This document shows positions 1 through 5,735 of a DNA stretch of 5,804 nt, in pieces. Below the pieces are notes generated by a model, which saw only the letters and a list, made by a program, of their open reading frames with translations, had not been told where the DNA came from and made no database searches. Position 1 is the stretch's first letter, and each line of letters begins with the position of its first letter. Source of the stretch: Prevotellaceae bacterium UBA1743 (GTDB taxonomy: Bacteria > Bacteroidota > Bacteroidia > Bacteroidales > Bacteroidaceae); assembly GCA_002314945.1 (NCBI GenBank), contig DCHV01000039.1:259-6062 (forward strand), written 5' to 3'. A program made the translations under genes and the position numbers.

Positions 1-19
1 GAGAGTAGGTAGCCGCCGT
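1..19 (+). rRNA. rrf: 5S rRNA, 3' end (partial)
   Basis: The first bases, GAGAGTAGGTAGCCGCC, align with the conserved 3' end of bacterial 5S rRNA (E. coli has GAGAGTAGGGAACTGCC at the same place). The GCCGCC would close helix I with the 5' end of the molecule, which lies outside the window. A short T run and then a strong terminator hairpin follow, as expected at the end of an rRNA operon. The rest of the operon is presumably just upstream; that is inference from standard 16S-23S-5S order. The exact 3' end is uncertain by a few bases. Confidence 0.82.
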
Positions 20-30
20 TTTTTCAAGAG

Positions 31-66
31 AAGCCCTTCGGACTCAAGTTCGGAGGGCTTTATTTG
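31..66 (+). terminator. Intrinsic terminator of the rRNA operon
   Basis: Bases 31-43 pair with 48-60 to give a 13-bp stem (AAGCCCT opposite AGGGCTT at the base, two G-T wobbles near the top) with a TCAA loop. A T-rich tail runs from 59 to 66. It sits just behind the 5S rRNA and ends about 10 bases before the truA ATG, so truA is either read through from the rRNA operon or has a promoter overlapping this hairpin. Confidence 0.85.
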
Positions 67-75
67 TTAGATAGT

Positions 76-801
76 ATGCGTTATTTCATGACATTGTCCT
101 ATGATGGGACACGATATCATGGTTGGCAGATTCAACCTAATGGCCTAAGCGTGCAACAGCTACTACAGGATGCGTTGTCTGTCTTGTTACGTCAACCGAT
201 TGAAGTGGTTGGTGCAGGGCGTACGGATGCTGGTGTACATGCCCGCAAGATGGTATGCCATTTCGACTATGCTGAATTGGATGCTGCGCAGACGATATAC
301 AAATTGAACAAGATACTTCCTCGTGACATATCGGTAAAAGACATAGTTCCCGTTTCAGAGGATATGCATGCGCGTTTTAGTGCTACGAGTAGAACCTATC
401 ACTATTTCATTCATTCTTCAAAAGATCCTTTTCTGACACATTACAGTTGGCGTACGTACGGAGTCTTGGATTTTTCTCTTATGAATCAGGCTGCTTCTAT
501 ATTGATGGAGTATAAGGATTTTACCAGTTTCAGTAAGACGAATACGGATACAAAGACGAACGACTGCTGTATAACTGAAGCGAGGTGGGATGAGACTATG
601 CCAGGTCAATGGCGTTTTACCATTACAGCCAACCGCTTCTTGCGCAATATGGTACGTGCTATTGTGGGCACTTTGGTAGAGGTTGGCAGAGGGAAGATGA
701 CGCTTCAGGATTTTCGTAATGTGATAGAACGTCGTGACCGTTGTAGTGCAGGGGAGAGCGTTCCGGGAAATGCGTTATTCTTAGTAGATGTGACTTATTG
801 A
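76..801 (+). CDS. truA: tRNA pseudouridine(38-40) synthase TruA
   Basis: TruA converts uridines at positions 38-40 of the tRNA anticodon stem-loop to pseudouridine in the cytoplasm. The 241-residue product is close to the family's usual 245-270. Family motifs are clear: N-terminal LSYDGTRYHGWQ (residues 7-18), the catalytic loop GAGRTDAGVHA (46-56) with nucleophile Asp51 (equivalent to E. coli Asp60), FLRNMVR (188-194), and a C-terminal SAGESVPGNALFLVDVTY stretch. I chose the ATG at 76 over an in-frame TTG at 64 because the TTG lies in the terminator tail and adds only MLDS before the conserved start. No Shine-Dalgarno is visible, as is usual in Bacteroidetes. It follows an rRNA terminator directly and is the first gene of a tight cluster with the transporter (2-nt gap). 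Confidence 0.95.
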   Translation: MRYFMTLSYDGTRYHGWQIQPNGLSVQQLLQDALSVLLRQPIEVVGAGRTDAGVHARKMVCHFDYAELDAAQTIYKLNKILPRDISVKDIVPVSEDMHARFSATSRTYHYFIHSSKDPFLTHYSWRTYGVLDFSLMNQAASILMEYKDFTSFSKTNTDTKTNDCCITEARWDETMPGQWRFTITANRFLRNMVRAIVGTLVEVGRGKMTLQDFRNVIERRDRCSAGESVPGNALFLVDVTY

Positions 802-803
802 TT

Positions 804-1715
804 ATGTGGCTGTTCCTTGCATTTCTTTCAGCAACTCTTCTTGGCTGTTATGATGTCTTCAAAAAGCACGCACTCAGGGACAATGATGTCATCATCATCT
901 TGTGGTTAAATACTCTCTTTTGCAGTCTTGTCTTCTTGCCTTTTGTCCTCCTTTCAGCCACTGATCACATAGAGGCAGGTTCCTTGTTCTATGTGCCTAT
1001 AGAAGGCTGGGAGGTTCATAAATATGTGATATTGAAGAGTTGTATCGTCCTGAGTAGTTGGGTATGTGGATATTACGGAATAAAGCATTTGCCACTCACC
1101 TTGGTAGGCCCCATCAATGCTACGCGTCCTGTGATGGTATTACTCGGAGCACTCCTTTTCTTTGGTGAGCGACTAAATATCTATCAATGGATTGGTGTCT
1201 TGCTTGCGATATTCAGTTTCTTCCTGCTGAGCCGTAGCGGGAAGAAGGAGGGTATAGATTTCAGACATAACCATTGGGTGATTCTTGTCGTTCTTGCTGC
1301 TGTCCTTGGTGCGTTGAGTGGTCTGTATGACAAGTTCCTGCTTGCTCCTACGGATTGTGGAGGCGCAGGATTGGATAGGATGCTGGTTCAGAGTTATTAC
1401 AACTTTTACCAGTGTGGCATGATGATGGTGGTCCTTTTTCTGCATTTGCGTGGACTTCATGGAAAGTTCCATTGGGATTGGTGCATCATACTTGTCAGTC
1501 TCTTCCTTAGTGCAGCCGATTTTGTGTACTTCTATGCCCTGAGTATGGACGATGCCCTTGTAAGTGTGGTGAGTATGGTCAGGAGGAGTAGTGTCCTTGT
1601 GAGTTTCTTTGTAGGGGGATATGTGTTTCACGAGCATAATCTGCGTGGAAAAGCCGTTGATTTGGCCTTGGTCCTGTTGGGAATGATTTTCTTGTTTATT
1701 GGTTCGAATCTATGA
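804..1715 (+). CDS. EamA/DMT-family membrane transporter
   Basis: A 303-residue inner-membrane protein with about ten hydrophobic helices (roughly 1-20, 28-50, 75-93, 98-120, 127-143, 157-180, 197-215, 225-246, 250-274, 283-302). This is the normal size and topology of the drug/metabolite transporter superfamily. The two EamA halves are visible as an internal repeat: GCYDVF (14-19) matches GLYDKF (173-178), and the glycine-rich helix ending in FGE (120-122) matches the one ending in FHE (275-277). The substrate cannot be read from sequence; relatives export or import amino acids, nucleotide sugars and other metabolites. I prefer the ATG at 804, two bases after the truA stop, to the TTG at 798. 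The gene ends in an ATGA overlap with the DUF3256 gene, so the three are probably co-transcribed and the last two translationally coupled. Confidence 0.88.
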   Translation: MWLFLAFLSATLLGCYDVFKKHALRDNDVIIILWLNTLFCSLVFLPFVLLSATDHIEAGSLFYVPIEGWEVHKYVILKSCIVLSSWVCGYYGIKHLPLTLVGPINATRPVMVLLGALLFFGERLNIYQWIGVLLAIFSFFLLSRSGKKEGIDFRHNHWVILVVLAAVLGALSGLYDKFLLAPTDCGGAGLDRMLVQSYYNFYQCGMMMVVLFLHLRGLHGKFHWDWCIILVSLFLSAADFVYFYALSMDDALVSVVSMVRRSSVLVSFFVGGYVFHEHNLRGKAVDLALVLLGMIFLFIGSNL

Positions 1716-2335
1716 GAAGAATATATAAATTTAGTTTACTCGCAGTTGCAGCGAGTTTTTCATTAGGGCTCTCCGCCCAAGTTAGAATGCGTGACTTGTT
1801 TGTGTCAGCCCCCGACAGCCTGTTTCCTTTATTGAGTAAGAATAATCGGTTGGATTGTATCGATTTTATGGAGAATAACATTGCCGCTCGTGTGAAGAAT
1901 CTTCTTGATCAGAATTCGGAAATGAAGGTGCTGACAGAAGACTACCTGATGATGGAGATGAGTCCAAAGGGCAGGGTAGAACTGCTACTGCTGAATGATA
2001 GCGTGATTTGTATGATTTCCACCTGCAAGGGGCCTGCAGAGGATAGTCGTGCGGACTTTTATAACGAACACTGGGCGAAAATTGAAATGACTGCTCCATC
2101 TCCCACAGTGGATGATTTCATGCAAGATGTACCAGACAGTCTGAAACTTGATGCTGAGTCTGTAAGGCGAATGCTGGAGGGCCTTCCGCTGATAGGCGTT
2201 ACGGTGGAGCCACAAGGGAAAAAGTTTACCTATACATTGCAGATATCCGAATTGCCCAAGCGGGAAAGGAAAGTGGCAACGCAACTCATTCGTCCGTTGA
2301 CGTATGTGTGGGATGGGGCGTTCAAACAGGAATGA
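1712..2335 (+). CDS. DUF3256 family secreted protein of unknown function
   Basis: The 207-residue product begins with a clear Sec signal peptide: basic MRRIYK, a hydrophobic core to about residue 20, and likely cleavage after SA at 22, before QVRMRDLF. No lipobox cysteine is present, so it is probably periplasmic or outer-membrane associated. The mature start MRDLFVSAPDSLFPLLS (26-42), followed by NNRLDCIDFM, fits my memory of DUF3256, a Bacteroidales family with no known function. The rest is acidic and hydrophilic, with a proposed beta-rich middle and no catalytic motif that I recognise. Its ATG overlaps the transporter's TGA by four bases, indicating translational coupling. A strong terminator follows 13 bases after its stop. 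Family assignment is by recalled resemblance only; a role linked to the transporter is speculation. Confidence 0.8.
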   Translation: MRRIYKFSLLAVAASFSLGLSAQVRMRDLFVSAPDSLFPLLSKNNRLDCIDFMENNIAARVKNLLDQNSEMKVLTEDYLMMEMSPKGRVELLLLNDSVICMISTCKGPAEDSRADFYNEHWAKIEMTAPSPTVDDFMQDVPDSLKLDAESVRRMLEGLPLIGVTVEPQGKKFTYTLQISELPKRERKVATQLIRPLTYVWDGAFKQE

Positions 2336-2348
2336 TACCAAAACAAAT

Positions 2349-2384
2349 AAAGGTGGATATGTGAGAAACATATCCACCTTTTTT
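2349..2384. terminator. Bidirectional terminator between DUF3256 and rpmE2
   Basis: Bases 2349-2362 pair with 2368-2381 (core AGGTGGATATGT opposite ACATATCCACCT) with a 5-base GAGAA loop. The stem is perfect. The plus strand has a T run at 2379-2384, ending transcription of the truA cluster. On the minus strand the hairpin is followed by TTTATTTGTTTT, so it can also end rpmE2, whose stop lies about 30 bases away. Confidence 0.88.
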
Positions 2385-2412
2385 GTTGTTGTGTGTATCT
2401 TTCTGCTTGAAC

Positions 2413-2664
2413 TTATTTCTTTGTTCTTGCGTAACGGCTCATGAACTTGTCCACGCGACCTGCAGTGTCCACCAACTTGCTCTTACCCGTATAGAAGGGA
2501 TGAGAACTGCTGGAGATTTCCAACTTTACAACGGGATAAGTCTCGCCTTCGAATTCGATGGTCTCACTTGCCTTGCAAGTGGAACGGCTTAGGAACATAT
2601 CGCCATTGCTCATGTCCTTGAAGACTACAGGACGATAGTTCTCGGGATGAATACCTTGTTTCAT
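2413..2664 (-). CDS. rpmE2: 50S ribosomal protein L31, type B
   Basis: An 83-residue basic protein matching type B L31, a component of the large ribosomal subunit that helps bridge the two subunits. It shows the N-terminal MKQGIHPENYRPVVFKD (1-17), the central SSSSHPFYTGK (51-61) and the C-terminal AGRVDKFMSRY (68-78). Only one cysteine is present (Cys30), so the zinc-binding cysteines of type A (C+) L31 are absent; this is what defines the C- form. The length is normal for type B. Upstream is a Bacteroidetes promoter (2756-2786) giving a predicted leader of about 86 nt; just before the ATG the leader is A-rich without a Shine-Dalgarno. It is divergent from fba and converges on the DUF3256 gene. 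Confidence 0.95.
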   Translation of the reverse strand: MKQGIHPENYRPVVFKDMSNGDMFLSRSTCKASETIEFEGETYPVVKLEISSSSHPFYTGKSKLVDTAGRVDKFMSRYARTKK

Positions 2665-2755
2665 ATCTTTTTCTTTTTTGTTTTTATTCTTGTTTGTATA
2701 TTGATATAGCTGGTAACTATATGTGTAATGGTTCGGCTTTATACTTTTCAGCGTG

Positions 2756-2786
2756 CAAAGGTAGGCCTTTTTATCTTATCCTCCAA
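2756..2786 (-). promoter_or_regulatory. Promoter of rpmE2
   Basis: Read on the minus strand, TTGG (2786-2783), a 19-base spacer and TACCTTTG (2763-2756) match the Bacteroidetes housekeeping consensus of TTTG, 19-21 bases, TAnnTTTG. Transcription would start near 2750, leaving a leader of about 86 nt. The leader contains a small 6-bp hairpin (2704-2709 with 2717-2722, ATATAG/CTATAT); whether that has a role is unknown. Confidence 0.65.
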
Positions 2787-2911
2787 GGGTTTCCCTGAAA
2801 AAAGTTGCTTTTTTCTGTTCTGTCTGTTTCTCTCGTGCAATTTTGGCATACGACAGAATGAATGGGAAAAAATATATTGCAATTCGTGGACAAAAATTCA
2901 TGAAAATATGC

Positions 2912-2919
2912 TAACTTTG
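2912..2919 (+). promoter_or_regulatory. -7 box of the fba promoter
   Basis: TAACTTTG is a perfect TAnnTTTG -7 element, 51 bases before the fba ATG, giving an expected start near 2925 and a leader of about 45 nt. The -33 region at the usual distance (around 2886-2890, GTGGA) is weak, so the call rests on the -7 box and its position. The remainder of the 306-base gap between rpmE2 and fba shows no other gene. Confidence 0.6.
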
Positions 2920-2970
2920 CACGCGGAAATAGAAAACACAAATATTCTTTTAAAAAACAATCGTATTATT

Positions 2971-3969
2971 ATGACAAGTTACAAGGAATTGGGTTTGGTA
3001 AACACCCGTGAAATGTTTGCCAAGGCAGTAGCTGGCGGCTATGCTATTCCCGCTTTCAACTTCAACACGTTGGAGCAGATGCAGGCAATCGTACAGGCTG
3101 CAGTAGAGACAAAGTCTCCCGTGATTATGCAGGTGAGCAAGGGTGCACGCAACTATGCCAACGGTACTATCTTGCGCTATATGGCACAGGGTGCTGTAGA
3201 GTATGCCAAGGAACTCGGCTGTGAGGCTCCTCAGATTGTACTCCATCTCGATCATGGTGACAGCTTCGAACTGTGCAAGGATTGTATCGACAATGGTTTC
3301 TCCAGTGTGATGATTGATGGTTCTTCTCTGCCCTACGAGGAGAATATTGCCCTGACCAAGAAGGTCGTAGAATATGCTCACCAACATGACGTTACCGTAG
3401 AGGCTGAGTTGGGCGTATTGGCAGGTGTAGAGGACGAGGTTGCCTCTGAGGTAAGCCATTATACCAAGCCCGAGGAAGTAATTGATTTCTCTACCCGTTC
3501 AGGTTGCGATTCTTTGGCTATCTCTATCGGTACAAGCCATGGCGCTTACAAGTTCACTCCCGAGCAGTGCACACGTGACCCCAAGACAGGCAAACTGGTT
3601 CCTCCTCCATTGGCATTCGATATCCTGCACCAGATCGAGGAGAAGCTGCCTGGCTTCCCCATCGTACTGCATGGTTCTTCTTCCGTACCTCAGGACGAGG
3701 TTGATACCATCAATGCACATGGTGGTAAGTTGCCCGATGCTGTAGGTATTCCCGAGGAGCAGTTGCGTGAGGCAAGCAAGAGCGCTGTTTGCAAGATCAA
3801 CATCGACTCTGATAGCCGTTTGGCAATGACTGCTGCTATCCGCAAGCACTTTGACGAGAACCCCGGTCATTTCGATCCTCGTCAGTATCTGAAGCCCGCT
3901 CGTGAGAATATGAAGAAGATGTACATGCACAAGATTGTGGATGTGCTGGGTTCAGACAACAAGTTGTAA
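2971..3969 (+). CDS. fba: Class II fructose-1,6-bisphosphate aldolase
   Basis: This zinc enzyme splits fructose-1,6-bisphosphate into dihydroxyacetone phosphate and glyceraldehyde-3-phosphate, and runs in reverse for gluconeogenesis. The 332-residue product is a single TIM barrel of normal length. Visible family residues: PAFNFNTLEQ (27-36); HLDHGDSFE (92-100) with catalytic Asp94 and zinc ligand His95; VEAELG (143-148) with the conserved acidic pair Glu144/Glu146; GTSHGAYK (187-194) with zinc ligand His190; VLHGSSSVP (232-240) with zinc ligand His234; and a substrate-phosphate motif NIDSDSR near the C-terminus. The open frame extends upstream to 2728, but that part resembles no protein and crosses the promoter. 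The ATG at 2971 begins the conserved MTSYKELGLVNTREMF. Codon use looks optimised compared with truA, fitting high expression. It has its own promoter and terminator. Confidence 0.96.
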   Translation: MTSYKELGLVNTREMFAKAVAGGYAIPAFNFNTLEQMQAIVQAAVETKSPVIMQVSKGARNYANGTILRYMAQGAVEYAKELGCEAPQIVLHLDHGDSFELCKDCIDNGFSSVMIDGSSLPYEENIALTKKVVEYAHQHDVTVEAELGVLAGVEDEVASEVSHYTKPEEVIDFSTRSGCDSLAISIGTSHGAYKFTPEQCTRDPKTGKLVPPPLAFDILHQIEEKLPGFPIVLHGSSSVPQDEVDTINAHGGKLPDAVGIPEEQLREASKSAVCKINIDSDSRLAMTAAIRKHFDENPGHFDPRQYLKPARENMKKMYMHKIVDVLGSDNKL

Positions 3970-4000
3970 TTTTTTTTCATAGAATTACAGAAATAGAATA

Positions 4001-4047
4001 GCCTCCCCTGATGGATATCTGTGTTCACCAGAGGAGGTTTTTGTTTT
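4001..4047 (+). terminator. Intrinsic terminator of fba
   Basis: CCTCC (4002-4006) pairs with GGAGG (4033-4037), and after one C-A mismatch CTG (4008-4010) pairs with CAG (4029-4031). The loop is about 18 bases, and TTTTTGTTTT follows. The stem is less perfect and the loop larger than in the other terminators here, so some read-through into the GH109 gene 20 bases later is plausible. Confidence 0.75.
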
Positions 4048-4067
4048 ATCAATAATACATATCAATT

Positions 4068-5435
4068 ATGAAACATTTGTTCATGGGGTGCGTCGCCGTA
4101 TGTCTGATGGCTATGGTATCCTGCACCAAAGAAAAGGAGATTGTATCCTCCGTACCTGCTCATATTGAGGATGGTATGATTGTTCTGGATACTCCCGAAC
4201 GTGAGCCTGGACAGGAGAGCGCATTAGGCATGACCTGTGCACCACTCGACACCGTTCATGTTGCTTTCGTGGGAATTGGCGGTAGAGGTTATTGGGCAGT
4301 AGATCGCTACACCAATATCGAAGGTGTCAAGATTGTGGCATTGTGTGACGCAAAGCAGGAACGTGTGGATTTGACCAACAAGATGCTTACCGACAAGGGA
4401 TGGCCTGCTGCCGACGAATATGTAGGCGACGAGGCTTACAAGGAACTCTGTCAGCGCGAGGATGTGGATTTGGTTTATATTGCCACAGACTGGCTCGACC
4501 ACACCAATATCGCAGTTTGTGCGATGGAGAACGGCCATCATGCAGCCATCGAGGTTCCCTCAGCTATGACTATCGACGAATGCTGGCGATTGGTGAATGC
4601 AAGTGAAAAGAGTCGTTGTCATTGTACTATCCTGGAGAACTGCTGCTATGATTTCTTCGAGATGTCCACCCTCAATATGGCACAGCAAGGCCTCTTTGGC
4701 GAAGTATATCATGTAGAGGGCGCCTACATCCATTATCTGGCTGAAGACTGGAGCTACAGTGAGCCCTGGCGTCTTGATTACAACATAGCCAACCGTGGTG
4801 ACAACTATCCCACCCATGGCCTTGGCCCCATCTGTCAGGTACTGAATATACATCGTGGTGACAAAATGGATTATCTGGTGGCAATGGATACTCCTTCATA
4901 CAATGGCCTCAAGGTAGCCAAGGAACTGAGAGACACGACCGTATGTGCCGACGGTGATCATACAATCAGCTTGATTCAGACAGCCAAGAGAAAGGTAATC
5001 GAAGTGCAGCACAACGTGTATGCACCCCGTCCTTACTCCCGTATGCACCAGTTGACTGGTACGGACGGTTTTGCCAACAAGTATCCTATCGAGCAGCTTA
5101 CCGTAAAGTCTATGAATGGACATGACGAATTAGCAGCTGGAGTGAAAGATTCCCTGCTGCAGGCTTACCGTCCCGAATTCGTGAAGGACATCGAGGCTAA
5201 GGCACGTGAAGTAGGTGGTCATGGTGGTATGGACTTCCTGATGGATTACCGTTTGGTATATTGCCTGCGTAATGGCCTTCCTCTTGACGAGGATGTCTAT
5301 GACTGTGCCGAATGGAGCAGTGTACAGGAACTCAGCCGTATCTCTCTGGAGAATGGTTCCATGCCTGTAAAGGTACCCGATTTCACCCGTGGAGACTGGG
5401 ACAAGATAGACGGTTTCCACTATGCGATGAAATAA
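4068..5435 (+). CDS. GH109-family lipoprotein (NAD-dependent glycosidase, Gfo/IDH/MocA fold)
   Basis: A 455-residue protein of glycoside hydrolase family 109, whose characterised member is the Elizabethkingia alpha-N-acetylgalactosaminidase. These enzymes cleave by an NAD-dependent oxidation-elimination mechanism. A type II signal peptide ends in the lipobox MVSC with Cys19, so the protein is probably membrane-anchored; TKEKE after the cysteine could allow surface export. The Rossmann loop GIGGRG is at 69-74 and the NAD-ribose acid is Asp94. Other motifs shared with the Elizabethkingia enzyme, as I recall it, are IEVP (161-164), LENCCY (189-194), YPTHGLGP (247-254) with the conserved His250, NIHRGD, GGHGGMD (383-389), and a VPDFTRGDW tail. 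Length is normal. No clear promoter is seen in the 98-nt gap after fba. No SusC/SusD genes are adjacent, so a glycan-utilisation locus is not supported here. Exact substrate is unknown; other Gfo/IDH activities cannot be excluded. Confidence 0.88.
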   Translation: MKHLFMGCVAVCLMAMVSCTKEKEIVSSVPAHIEDGMIVLDTPEREPGQESALGMTCAPLDTVHVAFVGIGGRGYWAVDRYTNIEGVKIVALCDAKQERVDLTNKMLTDKGWPAADEYVGDEAYKELCQREDVDLVYIATDWLDHTNIAVCAMENGHHAAIEVPSAMTIDECWRLVNASEKSRCHCTILENCCYDFFEMSTLNMAQQGLFGEVYHVEGAYIHYLAEDWSYSEPWRLDYNIANRGDNYPTHGLGPICQVLNIHRGDKMDYLVAMDTPSYNGLKVAKELRDTTVCADGDHTISLIQTAKRKVIEVQHNVYAPRPYSRMHQLTGTDGFANKYPIEQLTVKSMNGHDELAAGVKDSLLQAYRPEFVKDIEAKAREVGGHGGMDFLMDYRLVYCLRNGLPLDEDVYDCAEWSSVQELSRISLENGSMPVKVPDFTRGDWDKIDGFHYAMK

Positions 5436-5455
5436 GGAATATTTGCTGATATTCC
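5436..5455 (+). other. Small hairpin directly after the GH109 stop codon
   Basis: GGAATAT (5436-5442) pairs with ATATTCC (5449-5455) around a 6-base loop, beginning at the first base after the TAA. There is no T run, so it is not a terminator itself. It may protect the mRNA 3' end or be incidental. Confidence 0.4.
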
Positions 5456-5468
5456 TCAAATATACATT

Positions 5469-5517
5469 GGCGCATCATCTGTAGAGGTGGTGCGCCTTTG
5501 TTTGTTTGTTCTTATTC
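5469..5517 (+). terminator. Intrinsic terminator of the GH109 gene
   Basis: GGCGCATCATCT (5469-5480) pairs with AGGTGGTGCGCC (5485-5496) around a GTAG tetraloop. The 12-bp stem has two G-T wobbles and is followed by TTTGTTTGTTTGTTC. It separates the GH109 unit from the repeat structure beyond. Confidence 0.88.
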
Positions 5518-5581
5518 GATGGTGTATTGAGGCTATGTGCGTGTCCTTTTTTGGGTGAAATTATTGAAATTATTGAAATTT

Positions 5582-5624
5582 TGCCCTCCTCATTCAGGGG
5601 GAGACATTGTGTTCTTGGAGGGCA
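5582..5624 (+). other. GC-rich hairpin inside the inverted repeat
   Basis: TGCCCTCC (5582-5589) can pair with GGAGGGCA (5617-5624) across a 27-base loop. An alternative smaller hairpin pairs CTCC (5586-5589) with GGAG (5600-5603), so two foldings compete. No T run follows, so it is not an intrinsic terminator. It stands out against the A/T-rich surroundings. Confidence 0.45.
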
Positions 5625-5663
5625 CGTTATTGAAATTCCATGTCGCCGAATGATTGGTGGTAA

Positions 5664-5694
5664 TTGTGTTATATATCAGTAAATCATAGTTTTG
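5664..5694 (+). promoter_or_regulatory. Candidate promoter pointing out of the window's right end
   Basis: TTG (5664-5666), a 20-base spacer and TAGTTTTG (5687-5694) fit the Bacteroidetes consensus TTG ... TAnnTTTG with a full -7 box. Transcription would start near 5700, just before the right arm of the inverted repeat. The -7 box is exactly enclosed by a 6-bp dyad, AAATCA (5681-5686) and TGATTT (5695-5700), which could be a repressor site. The gene it drives would lie beyond the window. Confidence 0.5.
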
Positions 5695-5735
5695 TGATTT
5701 TTGCATTTCAATAATTTCAATAATTTCATAAAAAA

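Noticed and set aside
64..75. TTG start for truA
   Set aside because: It lies in the T tail of the rRNA terminator, and the family's conserved N-terminus starts at the ATG at 76.
798..803. TTG start for the transporter overlapping the truA stop
   Set aside because: The ATG two codons later is the stronger start codon and begins the typical MWLF N-terminus. The overlap remains possible, but it adds only two residues.
2728..2970. N-terminal extension of fba by 81 residues in the same frame
   Set aside because: The extension crosses the fba -7 box and the rpmE2 promoter, resembles no aldolase, and the conserved family start is at the ATG 2971.
2950..3459. Long minus-strand open frame opposite fba, and similar frames opposite the transporter and GH109 gene
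   Set aside because: They mirror strongly conserved genes, show no recognisable protein features and have no promoter. They are a by-product of codon use.
5457..5464. Minus-strand -7 box (CAAATATA on the plus strand)
   Set aside because: It matches TAnnTTTG, but there is no TTG at the -33 distance, it sits beside the terminator stem, and it would point antisense into the GH109 gene.
5582..5624. GC-rich hairpin as a terminator
   Set aside because: No T run follows either arm, the loop is long, and a strong terminator already lies at 5469-5517.
5556..5728. CRISPR array
   Set aside because: The 9-mers are contiguous tandem copies in inverted arms, with no regularly spaced direct repeats, unique spacers or cas genes.
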